The position numbers were made by a program, and so were the translations under genes. A DNA stretch of 64,000 nt, taken from the NCBI RefSeq assembly GCF_000972845.2, contig NC_040016.1:9754701-9818700 (forward strand), written 5' to 3'. The notes under the pieces were generated by a model. It did not search any database, had not been told where the DNA came from, and saw nothing but the letters and a program-made list of their open reading frames with translations. The stretch comes from Larimichthys crocea (Eukaryota > Chordata > Actinopteri > Sciaenidae). Of this stretch, positions 24,740 through 37,411 are shown piece by piece; position 1 is the stretch's first letter; each line of letters begins with the position of its first letter.

Positions 24740-27700
24740 TGAGCTGCTCTAGTTCCCCTTAATGATCGCAATACTTTATTATTTATTATAAAATATAATT
24801 CACTGCTTGGTTACATTACACAACCACTTCAGGACACTGTGGTCTAACAGGGTTGACTGTGACAGTGGTTTCAGGTGGAAGAAAACCACATGAGGTTAAT
24901 TTGATTAATATAGATCAGAAATATGTTCAGGGACACAGTTTAACTGCAAAGCACCTTGTTAAAAACAGGTTTTTATCTATATGAGATATCAAGGAAACAG
25001 TGTGGCTTCCAACAAGAAACAGGACACTGAAAGGAAACTATCTGCGTTCCTTTATGGTTATATCTGTAATATGTAATATAACGTGTAATAAAACAGTAAT
25101 TCTGATTATAAATAAACTTTATTATACTTTTTACAGCACCTTATAATTCTTTACTCAAGTTTTTTATACTTACATTTAGGTCTTCTGCAGCCAGTGACAA
25201 CATTAAAAAGCACCATACATATCAATGCATTCACCATACATAATTTAATAGTTTATTATGTGTTAATGCAAGAACAACAGAGCCCATTTTGGCTGCATGC
25301 TTTCATACTTCAAGTAATTCTTTGTTTAATATAATATTAATATTAACAAAATATGTCTAATATTTTGAAATATTATGTTAATATTAATATTGACATCATA
25401 TTTTTAAATTGTGGTATTGCTACTTCTACTAAAGTAAAAGATCTTAATACTTCTTCTACTGTTGGTAAACACAGCTTTAATGCACTTATACTTGTGTGTT
25501 CCCATCTTATGTCACAGTACTTCACTTCTAGATCAAGATTTAAATACAGCTTGTAAAATAGGATGCTTTGTTATAGATTAAAGTATCCAAAAATATATAA
25601 AGACGTTCAAAATCAACTCCAGTTCAACCAAAGCTACAACTTTACAAGCACTACTAATATGTTAATAATGCAGCAATAAAATTAATAACCCAGTCGTATA
25701 ATAGTAAAACACCGACACGGCCCATTCTGCAGAATGAGTACTTTTATTTTGGAATGATGTACATTTTCTGATAATACAGATCTATATCGGTATGCTATAA
25801 ATGTTTTTTTAATGATCTGATTTTCTAATAATCAGAATATGACTTTTTAGATGCACACAAAATACCTTGAAATACAACAAGGAACTCAAGAAATTGTGAA
25901 ACATAACATAATCCACTAAGACAGAGTTTGTTGAATAGGTAGGTTTTCAATCAGTGTAAGCTAACATGATAGTGAGGGGAAGGTTTGAACAGTGTTGGAG
26001 GTAAAACAGTAAAAACACAACCGCCCCTTGTTCTGAGCCTGGACTGTGGATCTTAAATACCAAAAAAATACCAAAAACATGTCATGGAGCTGAACCATTT
26101 TAAAAGAATCTTAAACATGTGATCTAGTCAGGCTTGCAGAGATAATGTTCTCTGCATTTAGTGTTTGTCAGAGGTCTTAACATAACAAAAAGCTTATGCT
26201 ATTTATCCCTGTGGGCATTTTCTCACTAATCATGGTTTAGAGGTTAAGTTTTTTGTTTTTTGTTTTATGTCATCTCTTGGGTTTTTACCTGAATTCCATG
26301 GCAGGTGCCATATGTAAGCAGGATAAGTGCAAATATGATGTTGAAGAGCCTTGGCTTAAGAGGATCAAGAATCCTCTAAAGCTCAGAGCGAGCTGACCCC
26401 TGACAGCGACAGCATTCTGCAAATGTACGTCAATCTTTGCGTCTTCGTGGCCTCGGGGGTGAGGACGATAATAGTGCGGTTATAAAATACAAAGACCGGT
26501 TAGTAAGATGAGATGATACAGATGAAAACAAAAACATCTTGATGTCAATACACACAGAGATCAAAACAATTTTATTACTTAAAGAATTAATCATCCAACA
26601 ATATAATACATGATGTGTATGTTTACTTTGGATGCTTTAAGTACATAAAGCTGGTAAACGTTCTTTCTTTATTTTTACATACATACATTTTACATAATGA
26701 TAATCCAGTAATAAATCTGTCTTTGATCCGATTAACATTAAAGATTTAAATAATCCTTATTGTTTGAGGAACAACAGGTGAACCATGCTTTTAATGACAT
26801 AATAGTAGTTTTTTTTATATATTCATGCTTTCCAATAAACCAGTCAGTCTTTTTTGTCTTCCTCTTGACCACAGTCAAAGCGTTTCTCTTATGTCTGTCA
26901 CACCTATACCTCAGTTGTCTGGGAGACAAAACAGACTGGTTTGTCCAGTTCCTCTTCCCGGTGTCTACTGATGCTGGCTGAAATGTGAAGAATGTGCTGG
27001 CGAGAGAGTTCACGTTTCTGAACATACTGTACAGCTCAGCTCTACCCAGCATATCATAAAATATAAGCAGTGACAGCATCATTAGCACTATTTATTTAAG
27101 TAGTTGATTTTTGGCACACGATGTTTATTCAGTGAGGTGAGTCACAATTATCACAGTTGTTTGTCCCAATGTTTTTAATTGCATATAAACTAATAAAGTC
27201 ACTTATTAGACACAAGGTTCACAGTGTCCTAGTGTGCTATTTCATTATACAGTGTATACAGTATGCAATATTTTTAATCAACTTCTGCTTTCCTCCCATT
27301 TTGTTCCCATGTAAATTTAGCCGCAAATTATAAAGGCCCTAAAATGAGTGCCATTGTGCGTTCACAGACATTACAGATGTCAAAGGACGCATAAAGACGG
27401 TAAATATTTTTCATCCCATTGTGATGATTGATGCGGTTGTAAATCATGAAATGAAAGTACAGATCTTCCACACAATAACTCTTGTGTGGAAGAATGTAGT
27501 CACATGTTTTAACGTTTCAAAATCTGTCACTCTTTCATGGCCCCGGGCACGTTCACACTGGAGGATTATTGCCTTACCCGATCCAGTCCAACAAACCAGC
27601 TGCAGTGGATCTGACAGCAGATGGAGGAGCTTTAAGAGGGTCTAAACAATCCCAGTGACCACCATACCTCCAGAGAAACCAGGGTAAGCTCAGAGATAAC

Positions 27701-28720
27701 GTAGGAGGATGGTGAGAAGACTTAAGGAAAGGAGCTTTATGAATATGCCCAAATATGTTCAAACTGATGTTTGTCTCAAAGAGCTGCAATGCTGTATTTT
27801 AAAAACGTGTCCTTGTTATACAGCTAGTTAAAAAAAAAAAAAAATAGCCAAAATCAATTGCTTGAATACATTTTTAATATAAAGAAAAGGTTAATTCTGC
27901 ATTTTATGGTTGGATTTTATGTCCCTCTGTATGGAGCTGTGTGAGTTTGCCTTGTCTTTTCTCCTGTGTCAACTAACCCTTCTCGCTGTGAGTTTGAGTT
28001 CATGTCAATGTCTGCAGTGACACATTCACAGTGTTAGCTGAGAGACAGCTCCCAAACGTCCAAACTCCAAGGCCCTCAAACCTCATCTGTTTCCCACATT
28101 TCATCTGAGAAACAATGGCAGCTTATTTGTACCATCAGGTTTTAGAAATATTGGATGGTTTGCTGTGACATTTGTTCACACATTCATGGTCCTCAGAGGA
28201 TGATTTTGGTCATTCTGATCTTTGACTTTTCATCTAGCATGACCATCAGGTCAAAATGTCCTTTTAACAGAACAGAACAGAATATGGCAGGAAAGCAAAG
28301 CAACATGTACAGTACATACAGTATAATCAAATTAAGTATAAAACCTCCTGAGTATATTGGTATACTACTATCCTAGCATGTAAACATGCAGACAAAACAG
28401 GCAGGGAACAAAAAGTAGCATTAAAAAAAAAAAGGTTTTGATTTGAGATTGTTAGGGTGGATTAATATCAAGCTAAATATATTTATTATAAGTTTAATAT
28501 AACAAGTTTTTGGTCATATGTTGATTTTCAGGTGAACAGTTGGGTGATGATATCATGTCACATTAATGTCATATAATGTCAATAATTGGCAAAATTAACA
28601 ATAATAATTGATATTTGATTCACGAAGGCCAGACAGGAATATTCCTTTTTTGGTCATCTTGTGTCCTCTTGTACACAACGGTTTATTTCTGCTCTTAGGT
28701 CTCTTTAATTAGTCTTTGAC
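24740..28720. other. intergenic region between the C6orf132 homologue and the GCAP gene
   Basis: About 4 kb of AT-rich DNA between divergently transcribed genes. Around 25400-25530 there is sequence resembling the fish 'aagtaaa/gtactt' element. A minus-strand frame at 26738-27088 (116 codons) has no recognisable domain and no splice context, and I do not call it. No RNA gene was recognised. Confidence 0.55.
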
Positions 28721-28735
28721 ACGTAAAGTGGATTA
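28459..28735 (+). promoter_or_regulatory. candidate CRX/OTX sites upstream of the GCAP gene
   Basis: Two GGATTA (TAATCC) cores, at 28459-28464 and 28730-28735, the second about 170 bp before the start codon. CRX/OTX factors use this core in photoreceptor promoters. The motif is short and could occur by chance. Confidence 0.25.
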
Positions 28736-28903
28736 CAGTTTCTGAGCAGATGCACAGACAGATGATTGGCTAACGCACTCTGAGTCCTGCTGCTTGCAAA
28801 CATACTGGTCGACATACTGGCCATGCCTGGATGCTTGGTGGACGCAGTACTTTCTCTTGTTATGGTTTCTACTGGATTTTTTACTTTATTTTGAAAAACA
28901 GAC

Positions 28904-31112
28904 ATGGGAAACTGCAGTGGGACACATTTGGATGAACTACAAGCTTGTCAGAGTCATCAGTGGTACAGAAAATTCATGACCGAGTGCCCATCTGGACTTC
29001 TCACCTTTTACGAATTCAAGCAGTTCTTTGGCCTGAGGAATCTGTCGGAGTCATCAAATGCCTACATCAAGACAATGTTTTCAACGTTTGATTTGAATAA
29101 CGTAAGCTCATTTATGATCTTCTATCAGGTTAATATATTTGTTTGAATCGGTACAGATGAATCTCTTAATGCGCTCATCATTTGCTGCTTTTTACCTTTA
29201 CTGAATAATAGTGAAATATTTTTAAACTGTATCCTTTGCACATGAAACAATAGTTAAGTTATAGTTAATTTTCACATTTAACGTATTTATTTCTCGTTAG
29301 ATATCTTATGATAATGCTGTTATTATGAATAATACAAATCATACTCATAATATCCCAGTAAGACTGAAAACTTACTACTACAACTAAAAAATAATGATCA
29401 TCCTTATCAGAGAAGCCACAAAGAGTTTTTAAAAACATGTCTGTTTATTTGTTTGTCTTTCCTTTTTTTCCACCAGTTACATCTATTTCATGTCATTTAA
29501 CTGTATGCGGAAAGAAAGATGTTTGAGATATTTGATTTTTTTTTTTTTAGAAACTGCACATATGTTTTGCTTTTGTTTGTGTTTTCATTGGAGGAATGTT
29601 GTTCACGTTAGTCCTACTAATAGAGGTCTGTTTTAGAGCAGCTTAATCTATTAAAGTTGGGGCTTATCCCATTGAGGCTTCTTACCCAACTGACCTATAA
29701 ACTTAAACAAGACAGGAGCAACACCTTGTGACATATGTGAACTAAGAGCAAGTGTCACTCATTGAAAATGAATCTCTGTCCATTATTTTCCAATTCAAGT
29801 GTGTTTATTGAGTAATTTTACTAGTTATTAAATGTTTTTTGGAGATTAGGGTGTTTATAAAATAGATGGACAGCAGGCCGTGGTAGGAGTATACCTTGAA
29901 TGATCACACTGCTTTACTAATGACATATTCATGGTGTTCTTTTCTTTTCTTTTGCAGGATGGCTTCATGGATTTCATGGAGTATGTAGCTGCTCTGAGCC
30001 TAGTGCTAAAAGGAGGAGTGCAGCAGAAGCTCCGCTGGTACTTTAAACTCTATGATATAGACGGGAGTGGCTGCATTGACCGTGAGGAGCTTCTTCTGAT
30101 AATTAAGGTGCGCATGAGCCTTCATGGCTTAGTAAAAGACCTAGGAAAATCCCAAACACTGTCCTGGAACAACCCGCTAAGACCACCCAGGGTCTGAATG
30201 AGATTCTAGGCACAGAAATCCTCCCCTGAGGCTTAGAGGAGTGTCAGACATATTGTGGAAATGCAAAGGTGCAGAGGTGAATAGGTGGCACTGAACTGAC
30301 ATCTACTGGTTGAAAAAATGTAAGCAATAATGAATTATTACATATGCCAGTTTTAACTCAAGTAAAAGTATCAGTACAATAATGGAAAAGTACTCTATTA
30401 CTGGTAAAAGTCATGCATTTACTAAGTAGTTTCATCCAGTGGTTTCCAACCTACGGGTCGGGGCCCCTCCAAAGGATCACACGATTAATCTGAGGGGTAT
30501 TTAGATTATTAATAGGGTAGAAAATAACTTATTTTTTAAATTTATCTTGGCTTTTAAGTGAAATATTTATTTAATTAAACCACCTGAAGAGTTGAGAGGA
30601 GAAATGTAAAATCTTAATAACTAAAGCAATGAAGTAAAAAGTACATTTACCTCTGACATTTAGCTGAGTATAGCATTAATAATACTGAAATAAAGTACTT
30701 GTAAACTGTACTCAGTATAGTACTCAAGTAAATATAGTTACCAGCAATTCCACATCTGATTTTTAACATAATCTTCTTTCTTTGTGTCGTGTTCAGTCCA
30801 TCCGTGCAATCAATGGGATGAGTTATGACGTGTCAGCAGAGGACTTTGCAAACATGGTGTTTGACAAGATTGATACCAATGGAGATGGTAAGACCCAAGA
30901 GCTAAAAGTTGAATACCTTCATTCAGTCACCACCCGCAGTGAAAGATTTGAGTTTAACGTGAGTGTGTGTTTATTCTGCAGGTGAGCTGTCCTATGAGGA
31001 GTTCATGGAGGGCATTCAGAATGATGAAATGCTGCTAAAGACACTAACGGAGTGTTTGGACCTCACACACATTCTCACAAAAATTGAAGGCGAGATGTTG
31101 GCCAACACCTAG
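28904..31112 (+). CDS. guanylate cyclase-activating protein (GCAP1-like)
   Basis: Neuronal-calcium-sensor protein that activates photoreceptor guanylate cyclases when Ca2+ is low, speeding light-response recovery. Exons: 28904-29101, 29958-30107, 30797-30887, 30982-31112; all GT..AG and in phase, 189 residues, the family's usual size. It starts MGNCSG, giving Gly2 for N-myristoylation. EF1 carries the degenerate CPSG sequence typical of GCAPs. Canonical Ca2+ loops follow: EF2 at residues 63-74 ([12 protein letters not shown]), EF3 at 99-110 ([12 protein letters not shown]) and EF4 at 142-153 (DTNGDGELSYEE). [14 protein letters not shown] and [14 protein letters not shown] are nearer GCAP1 than GCAP2 or GCAP3. 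Fish have several GCAP paralogues (guca1a to guca1g) and I cannot assign the exact one, so no symbol is given. Confidence 0.93.
30345..30765. mobile_element. degenerate hAT-like non-autonomous element in GCAP intron 3
   Basis: The intron carries AACTCAAGTAAAAGTATCAG near its start, CAGTGGTTTCCAACCTACGG near 30435 (the hAT-type terminal motif CAGTGGTTCCCAACC), and GTACTCAAGTAAATATAG near 30720. These are hallmark pieces of an abundant fish element family. Terminal repeats are eroded, no transposase frame remains, and the boundaries are approximate. Confidence 0.5.
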
Positions 31113-31870
31113 CTCACACATTTCCAGCTCTATGGACCCTGAAGAAATATGTATATACTTTTTTATATAACTGTGCCACAGCAGAGTGAGTGAAGACGTA
31201 CAGCCCACGATCATTATCTGGACAAATGTATGTGGATCAGACTCTGGGGTCGAAATACTGCATGGCTGTGTTGTTTCTGTTTTTCCTCACATATTCATTG
31301 GTCAGCAAAGACTTTACATCTATATTAAGATTGTATTTAATGAAAGGACACACGGTTTAAAGAATGCTACCTCATGGCTTCATGCTTTCAACATTTAAAA
31401 CACAAATGTATAAGCTACATCTGTAAGACATTAACTTACAGTAAACACTGCATGGTTTATTCAGTAGATCTTCATTATTCAGGCAAGTTCATAACTTATA
31501 TTGTCCAACCTCTGTTGGACTCTAACTGAAATGAAACACTGCATGATTTCTGTCCAGTGTCCATCAAGTGCCAATATTGTCATGAATTTTAACAATTGCA
31601 TGATGTTTGACGTTGAATACATGTTAACTTTGTTTGTTTAGGTCAAACCTACTACCACTAGGATCTGGATTCTGCTTAACCTGATCATTTGTAGTTGTTT
31701 TATATATGGTACAGTGAAGCCCCCTGAGATTTCACTTCTTCTGAGTTATTGCAAAATTGTAGGTATTTTTGTAAAGCCTTTACAGCAAAGCTCTTTTATA
31801 CTTTGAATGATTTAGATGCACAGAATTGCCGGGCAGTAGCTGTAATGTATGTTTTAAAATAAACAGTAAC
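31113..31870 (+). other. GCAP gene 3' UTR
   Basis: AT-rich, without a convincing coding frame, ending at AATAAA 31858-31863 in the context TTTTAAAATAAACAG. This gives a 3' UTR of about 0.75 kb. Confidence 0.6.
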
Positions 31871-33400
31871 GGTACTTTTGTCGAAAATCATGTCGCTTTC
31901 ATCGCTGATCAGTCTCTGGTCTGATTCAAGCTTCATGACAAGGCGTTGTGCCTGCACAAGGAAAACATAATTAAACTGTCTGGAAGGAATCCTTGAATTT
32001 TGATTTTTGTTTATTATTCTTTAGGAATATCATCAGGATTTCCAGATTTTTCTTCAGTTTTTCGTTGCACAGCAAGAGTTTTACATTTAGGTTTTACATT
32101 AGATTAGTTTCAGATAGTCTGTTAGTTAAGAAGATTTACGTTGATTAATTCTTAAATTGATTACACCAGAACTTATATTTTGAGATAATTTTTATATAGT
32201 GTTGGTGTATAGATGTCTATGTTGATGGTGTGTGTGTGTATTATGCACATGCACACTCTTTATCAGACATAATATAAATGAATCCATGCAGTTTAACTAA
32301 CTGCCTCTGCCTGACAAAGGACTGGAAAAAATCAACAAGTCCTCAACAAGTAGCTTTTTTAAATGACTTTTTATCTCATGGTACAGTGGGTCCAAACTGT
32401 TTTGACCACCTCAGGTAATATCTACTCTGGACAAGTCATCTCAGGTTATGGCTTTAATGTGCCTGATGAATTGGTTAATTTATTTTAGACTTATTTTTAG
32501 TGTCAGACAGAAGACAGAGACAGTAGGTTAAACTTGAAATTAGCAAAGCCAGAAAAAAATAAACCTGATTGTGGATATTCTGTTTTTGTAACCACCAGCA
32601 TGCATCCCATCCTTTGTGATGCTACAGACAGACGACATCCATGGAGCCAAAACAACACAACACAACACAATACACCCAACACCTATAGACCCCTACAACC
32701 TTACCCATCCCCATCCCAAAATGCAAAACGCATAATTACCATAACACACACAAACACACATGGCAACAGGCTCCTTATTATGCCGAAACCAGGAAAAAAC
32801 AAAAACAATTGAGAAGATGCGCAGCTGACAGCGGACACACGCTCTCAGGGCCACAAGTAGTTTCAGGGAGTGGTTTGTTATGGCGACTATTAACGACGGG
32901 ATCATAATCATCACACGTCGGTCCACTTTTCCTGTGTCACTATTGTTCTTTCCTTTTGGGAAATCCCGGACTGCCTGCCAGCTGACTCAAGTCACATCAG
33001 CCATGATTATTTTCTGTTCAGTCTGGATGTGGAGTTGTAATTTTTTCTCTTCAGAGCAAATAACAATACCACACAATAATAACAATATCAGAAGGGGAAA
33101 AAACAGACCTTAACTGACAAATTAAAAGCCTTCTTTTAATTGATAACTCAGTCATTTTAAATCCCTTGAAAAAAACCGAAAACAAATGTTTAGTTTACCT
33201 ACATGACCTTAAGATATATGATTATAGTGTTATATTCAATCATTGAAGAAACATACATTAATTATGTGTCAATATGAAACATGAAACACATTACAAAAGC
33301 GAGTTTAAGATATTTTTTTCGGGATGAATTATTCGTAATTATTAAAACAGGCTTGATCTCTTCTCACTGTGAAACGCTCGTGTAACAAATCATGTCCACG
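31871..33400. other. intergenic region between the GCAP gene and irf6
   Basis: AT-rich spacer with a short AACAC-type simple repeat near 32653-32672. No gene, RNA or mobile-element core recognised. Confidence 0.6.
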
Positions 33401-33443
33401 TGCTTTCATGACCCCCCCAGCTGCTGGGGAAAGGTGTGTCACC

Positions 33444-33459
33444 GGCGTGACGTCACGCC
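33444..33459. promoter_or_regulatory. irf6: perfect CRE palindrome upstream of irf6
   Basis: GGCGTGACGTCACGCC is a perfect 16-bp palindrome centred on the full cAMP-response element TGACGTCA. It lies about 290 bp upstream of the splice donor of the non-coding irf6 exon, in the likely core promoter. CREB/ATF-family binding is the expected reading; the sequence alone does not show use. Confidence 0.55.
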
Positions 33460-33479
33460 CGTACCTGAGTTTCGGTGAG

Positions 33480-33749
33480 GGGAAATGGGAAGGGCCAAGC
33501 CGAGCGAGAAAAAAAAACAAAAAAACATCAGCTCTGTTCTCAGAGATAAACTTTTTCTTTTCCTGTAGTTATTCTCACACACCTTCTTCGTCGAAGTGAT
33601 TGTCGGTGAGGTTGTTTTTGTTTTTGGAGGGACTGTGCGGGAGTTTTTCTGCGGGACAGACACGCAGCGTTTCTCTTTCAGCTGTTTTTTTTTTTTGGGT
33701 CAGCAGGACGACGAGGAAAGAGGTCTCCAAACTTCCTGGTTCTCCACAG
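33480..33749 (+). other. irf6: irf6 non-coding first exon (approximate 5' end)
   Basis: A good donor, TCCACAG|GTATGT, ends an exon at 33749. The next acceptor, TTCTTGGCAG, is just before the start-codon exon. No in-frame ATG joins through, so this is 5' UTR. The 5' boundary is a guess. Confidence 0.5.
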
Positions 33750-34069
33750 GTATGTGTGTCGTTCTTTAGTATCGTGTTTGGTCGCTTTTGTTTGTTTATT
33801 TCAGTTAGTTTTATTTATTTGTTAATCCTCACACTTTAAAGACACGGTGGCCTATCACGCAAAGTCTAACCTGCAAACAAGTGATGTAACAAGACAAACA
33901 AATATGTTCATCCAGTCAAGGTGTGGACGTGAAATCCGGATTTGCAGGATTTCGGCTTAGGCTTTTGTTTGTCAGTGACTATATTAAATATATTCGCATT
34001 GTTGTGAGGATGATTCAGAGTTGTGATCCACTTTAGACTGACTGCTTTGTGTGGTTCTTGGCAGTCAGG

Positions 34070-37000
34070 ATGTCTGTCACCCCTCGTCGTGTCCGGCTGA
34101 AGCCCTGGCTGGTCGCTCAGGTGGACAGTGGACGGTACCCGGGTCTGGTGTGGATTGACCGTGAGGCCATGCGCTTCAGGATCCCATGGAAACACGCCAC
34201 ACGACACACACCCCAGCACGAGGACGAGGACACCATATTTAAGGTTAACACCTGACTTACCTTTAACACATAGAAAGCTGTGAGATGGATGCCTGCACAG
34301 CGTTTGTTTATCCAAACACAGACATTTTATGTAAATGTAAATGTGCAGCTCTGGCACTGATGCATGGACATTTATTTCCATCCTGCAGGGATTATGCTGA
34401 TTCATACCTAGTTACCTAGATACAGCTTAAAAAGTCCCTGAAAACACGCCTCTCTCTGGGGCAACATCTGTTTTGCAACCCAGTTAAGTTATCTCAGGCT
34501 TGTAGCTTTCGGAAAGATTGGTCACATAGGCCATCAGGGATACGTATGTACTATATATACTAAAAATGTGATGTTGGGGCATCTTGGTTCTGTTTTTTCC
34601 GAGATAGGAAGCAGGTATTTGATCATAGATTGTGTACGCTCCTTGAAAACCTTGAAATACATGGCAAAGTTTTATAAAAACTTGAATTTACAAGGTGTTG
34701 CATCTCTTAAATTGTCTACCACTGCTAGTATAACTCATGCACATTAATCAAAATGTACACACGTGTGCATAAATCTAAAAATGACAGAACAGGACGGCGA
34801 TATTGATACCTCCCCGTTTTTATTTCAATGTCCCCCTAGGCGTGGGCTGTGGAGACCGGGAAGTTCCAAGAGGGAGTTGATGAACCTGATCCTGCAAAGT
34901 GGAAAGCTCAGCTGCGATGTGCCTTGAACAAAAGCAGAGAATTCAACCTGGTCTACGATGGCACCAAAGAGGTCCCCATGAATCCTTTAAAGATCTATGA
35001 TGTCTGTGAGATCCCACAGCCTCCCAGTAACCAAGGTAAATATGAGCTGGTTGAATTGTTTTTCATCCTTCCTCTTATAATCTTCACACATTTACCATTC
35101 TCTAATGCTGCCTCTCATCCCACAGGGTCTTCAGATGCTGGTTCTTTGACTCCGCAATATGAAGAAATTGGCGAGGAAGATATTCCAGATACACCAGAGT
35201 CTCTCCCTCCATACCCATCCAATGGTGAATGACTTCTTCCACGACACGTATATTTTTTATAAATGTCCTGGCAGCATGTCAAAAAGCAAAGTTTGATTGC
35301 CGTTAACTAATTCTTCTATTCTTCTTCATTTAGGTGCCAGCCCCTCTCCTCTCATTCTGTGGTCTCCCATGGGCTCAGAGTCCTCCATGCCAGGCAGTTG
35401 CCCCCCATCAAATGAGGTCTGGCCCAAAGAGGAGCCTGGTAAAATCTGGCCTAAAGAGGAGCCTGTGGATGTGGAGATGCACCCCACACCCCTAAATGAC
35501 ATGCCTCCTGCTCCTCTGCCTGATCCCTCGATGCATCCCCCTTCTCTACCTGACGCCCTGTTTGCCTCTCCAGAAACATGGATCAGTTCCCTCCCAAGTA
35601 AGCATACACTTCTTTATTTCACTGTTTCCCAGACTGCAGTCAGTAGATCCAGATAGATCTAGTGCAACAAGTTGAGGTGTGGGGGTACCTACTGTAACTT
35701 TGGGGATAGTTACTGGAGTTGCTTGGTAGACTGGTAACCCCAAATGATCACAATGTAATTCAACAATTTTATTTATCCACAGATGTAGAAAGCCAGTCCA
35801 CTGTGTTAGAAAGTTGTTTTTAAAGTAGAATGATGGTCATATTCTATAGATTTGTTACTGTTAACAAATCCAATGAACCCTGACTATGTATATATATATA
35901 TGAATGTGTTCATTTATCTCTCAGTACTTCCCTTAACTTGTCACACACACCTCAAATTCATCTGTTTCAAATGAAGATATAAATCTCTAAATGTGTCACA
36001 GATATATAGTTTAATTTCTCAAAGTCTATGAAATTTTAGTAAACAATACACAAAAGGAGTAAGTAGTGCCTTTTGTTGACTGTTTTCAGCCGTGGACTTT
36101 AAATAAAATACGGTGTGTGTTCATTGTAATGAAAGAACAGGTCAGCCAGTGCAACAGTGTGGCACAGAGAAACAAGCCACATAGATAACTAGAATTCATT
36201 CTTTGACAATATTTGAATATCGCAAGACGTATTTTTTTTAATGAAACTCACCCCAAACACTGGGGCACTTCAGGTATAGTGGGACCAACTCGTGTTTTAA
36301 TGTGCCTTCATTTGTCTAAGTGACAGACCTGGAGGTGCAGTTCCAATACAGAGGGAAAGAGATGTGTCCCACAGCGACCGTCAGTAACCCGCAGGGCTGC
36401 AGGCTGTTCTATGGAGACCTCGGCCCCATGGTCAACCAGGAGGAGCTGTTCGGGCCCGTGAATCTGGAGCAGCTGCGCTTTCCGACCACAGAGCACATTG
36501 CTAATGATAAGCAGAGGGTTTTCACTAGCCGCCTGCTGGATGTGATGGATAGAGGTCTAATCCTGGAGGTCAGCGGCCACGATATCTATGCAGTCCGTCT
36601 CTGCCAGTGTAAGGTGTACTGGTCTGGACCCTGTGCTCCAAATCCAACTTCACCGAATCTTATAGAGCGCCAGAGGAAGGTCAAACTGTTTTGCCTGGAG
36701 TCTTTTCTCAGTGGTAAGTGATCGCACTTTAAAAAACTTGTTTTTTATCTAGATTTAAGAAATAATTCTAATAAATGTGTTGTTGTGGCGTGCAGGGGTG
36801 ATAGCCCATCAGCGTGGGCAGACACCAATCCCTCCACAGTTTGAAATCAACCTGTGTTTTGGAGAGGAGTGGCCTGATGGGAGGCCCAGAGAGAGGAAAC
36901 TCATCATGGTTCAGGTGAGAAATGTGGCAACAAGAGTTTGAACGATTTTTGTTTGTGGTCAACCAGGGACAAGGGCAAAATATCTTCTTTAAACTAATTT

Positions 37001-37411
37001 CTATTATTTAAAGGACATGATTTTTTCACATAACTTACTAACATATTTCTCTTCTCATACCGAGGAACAACAATTCATCCTTGTCACATGAACCACAGGA
37101 CTGTCAACAAGCTGTATTCTGATATTTCTTATGTTTAGAGTCTGAATGTGTGACTCATCCTCTCATCCTCTGTCCTTCAGGTTATTCCAGTGGTGGCACG
37201 TATGATTACCGAGATGTTTTCTGGAGACAACACACGATCCTTCGACAGCGGAAGCGTTCGCCTGCAGATTTCAATCCCAGATATCAAAGACAACATAGTG
37301 ACCCACCTAAAGCAGCTGTACTGCCTGCTACAGACCCACCAGGGCCAGGACGGCTGGGCATTGCCCCCTGGCCCAGGCCTGAATATCGTCCAGGCTCTGC
37401 AGGGACAGTGA
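34070..37411 (+). CDS. irf6: interferon regulatory factor 6
   Basis: Transcription factor for epidermal, periderm and craniofacial differentiation; mutated in human Van der Woude syndrome. Coding exons: 34070-34243, 34840-35035, 35126-35224, 35334-35597, 36321-36713, 36796-36914, 37181-37411; all GT..AG and in phase, 491 residues (human 467). The DNA-binding domain spans about residues 6-115, with [25 protein letters not shown] and the recognition helix [15 protein letters not shown] intact. The IRF-association domain begins at residue 245 ([13 protein letters not shown]) and runs to about 440 ([27 protein letters not shown]). The linker is divergent and carries a tandem WPKEEP duplication. 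IRF5 was considered and rejected: [24 protein letters not shown] and [14 protein letters not shown] follow IRF6. The 5 residues after 34049 are in frame but precede a splice acceptor, so MSVTPRR is the start. Confidence 0.95.
35598..36320 (+). other. irf6: irf6 intron 4 within the CDS
   Basis: A 723-bp intron (donor CCCAA|GTAAGC, acceptor TTGTCTAAG) with a short TATATA run near 35888-35901. Nothing else recognised. Confidence 0.6.

Noticed and set aside
26738..27088. 116-codon minus-strand frame between two genes
   Set aside because: No recognisable domain, no splice partners, ordinary for AT-rich intergenic DNA.
34070..37411. Calling the IRF gene irf5
   Set aside because: DNA-binding and association domains match IRF6 more closely ([33 protein letters not shown]).
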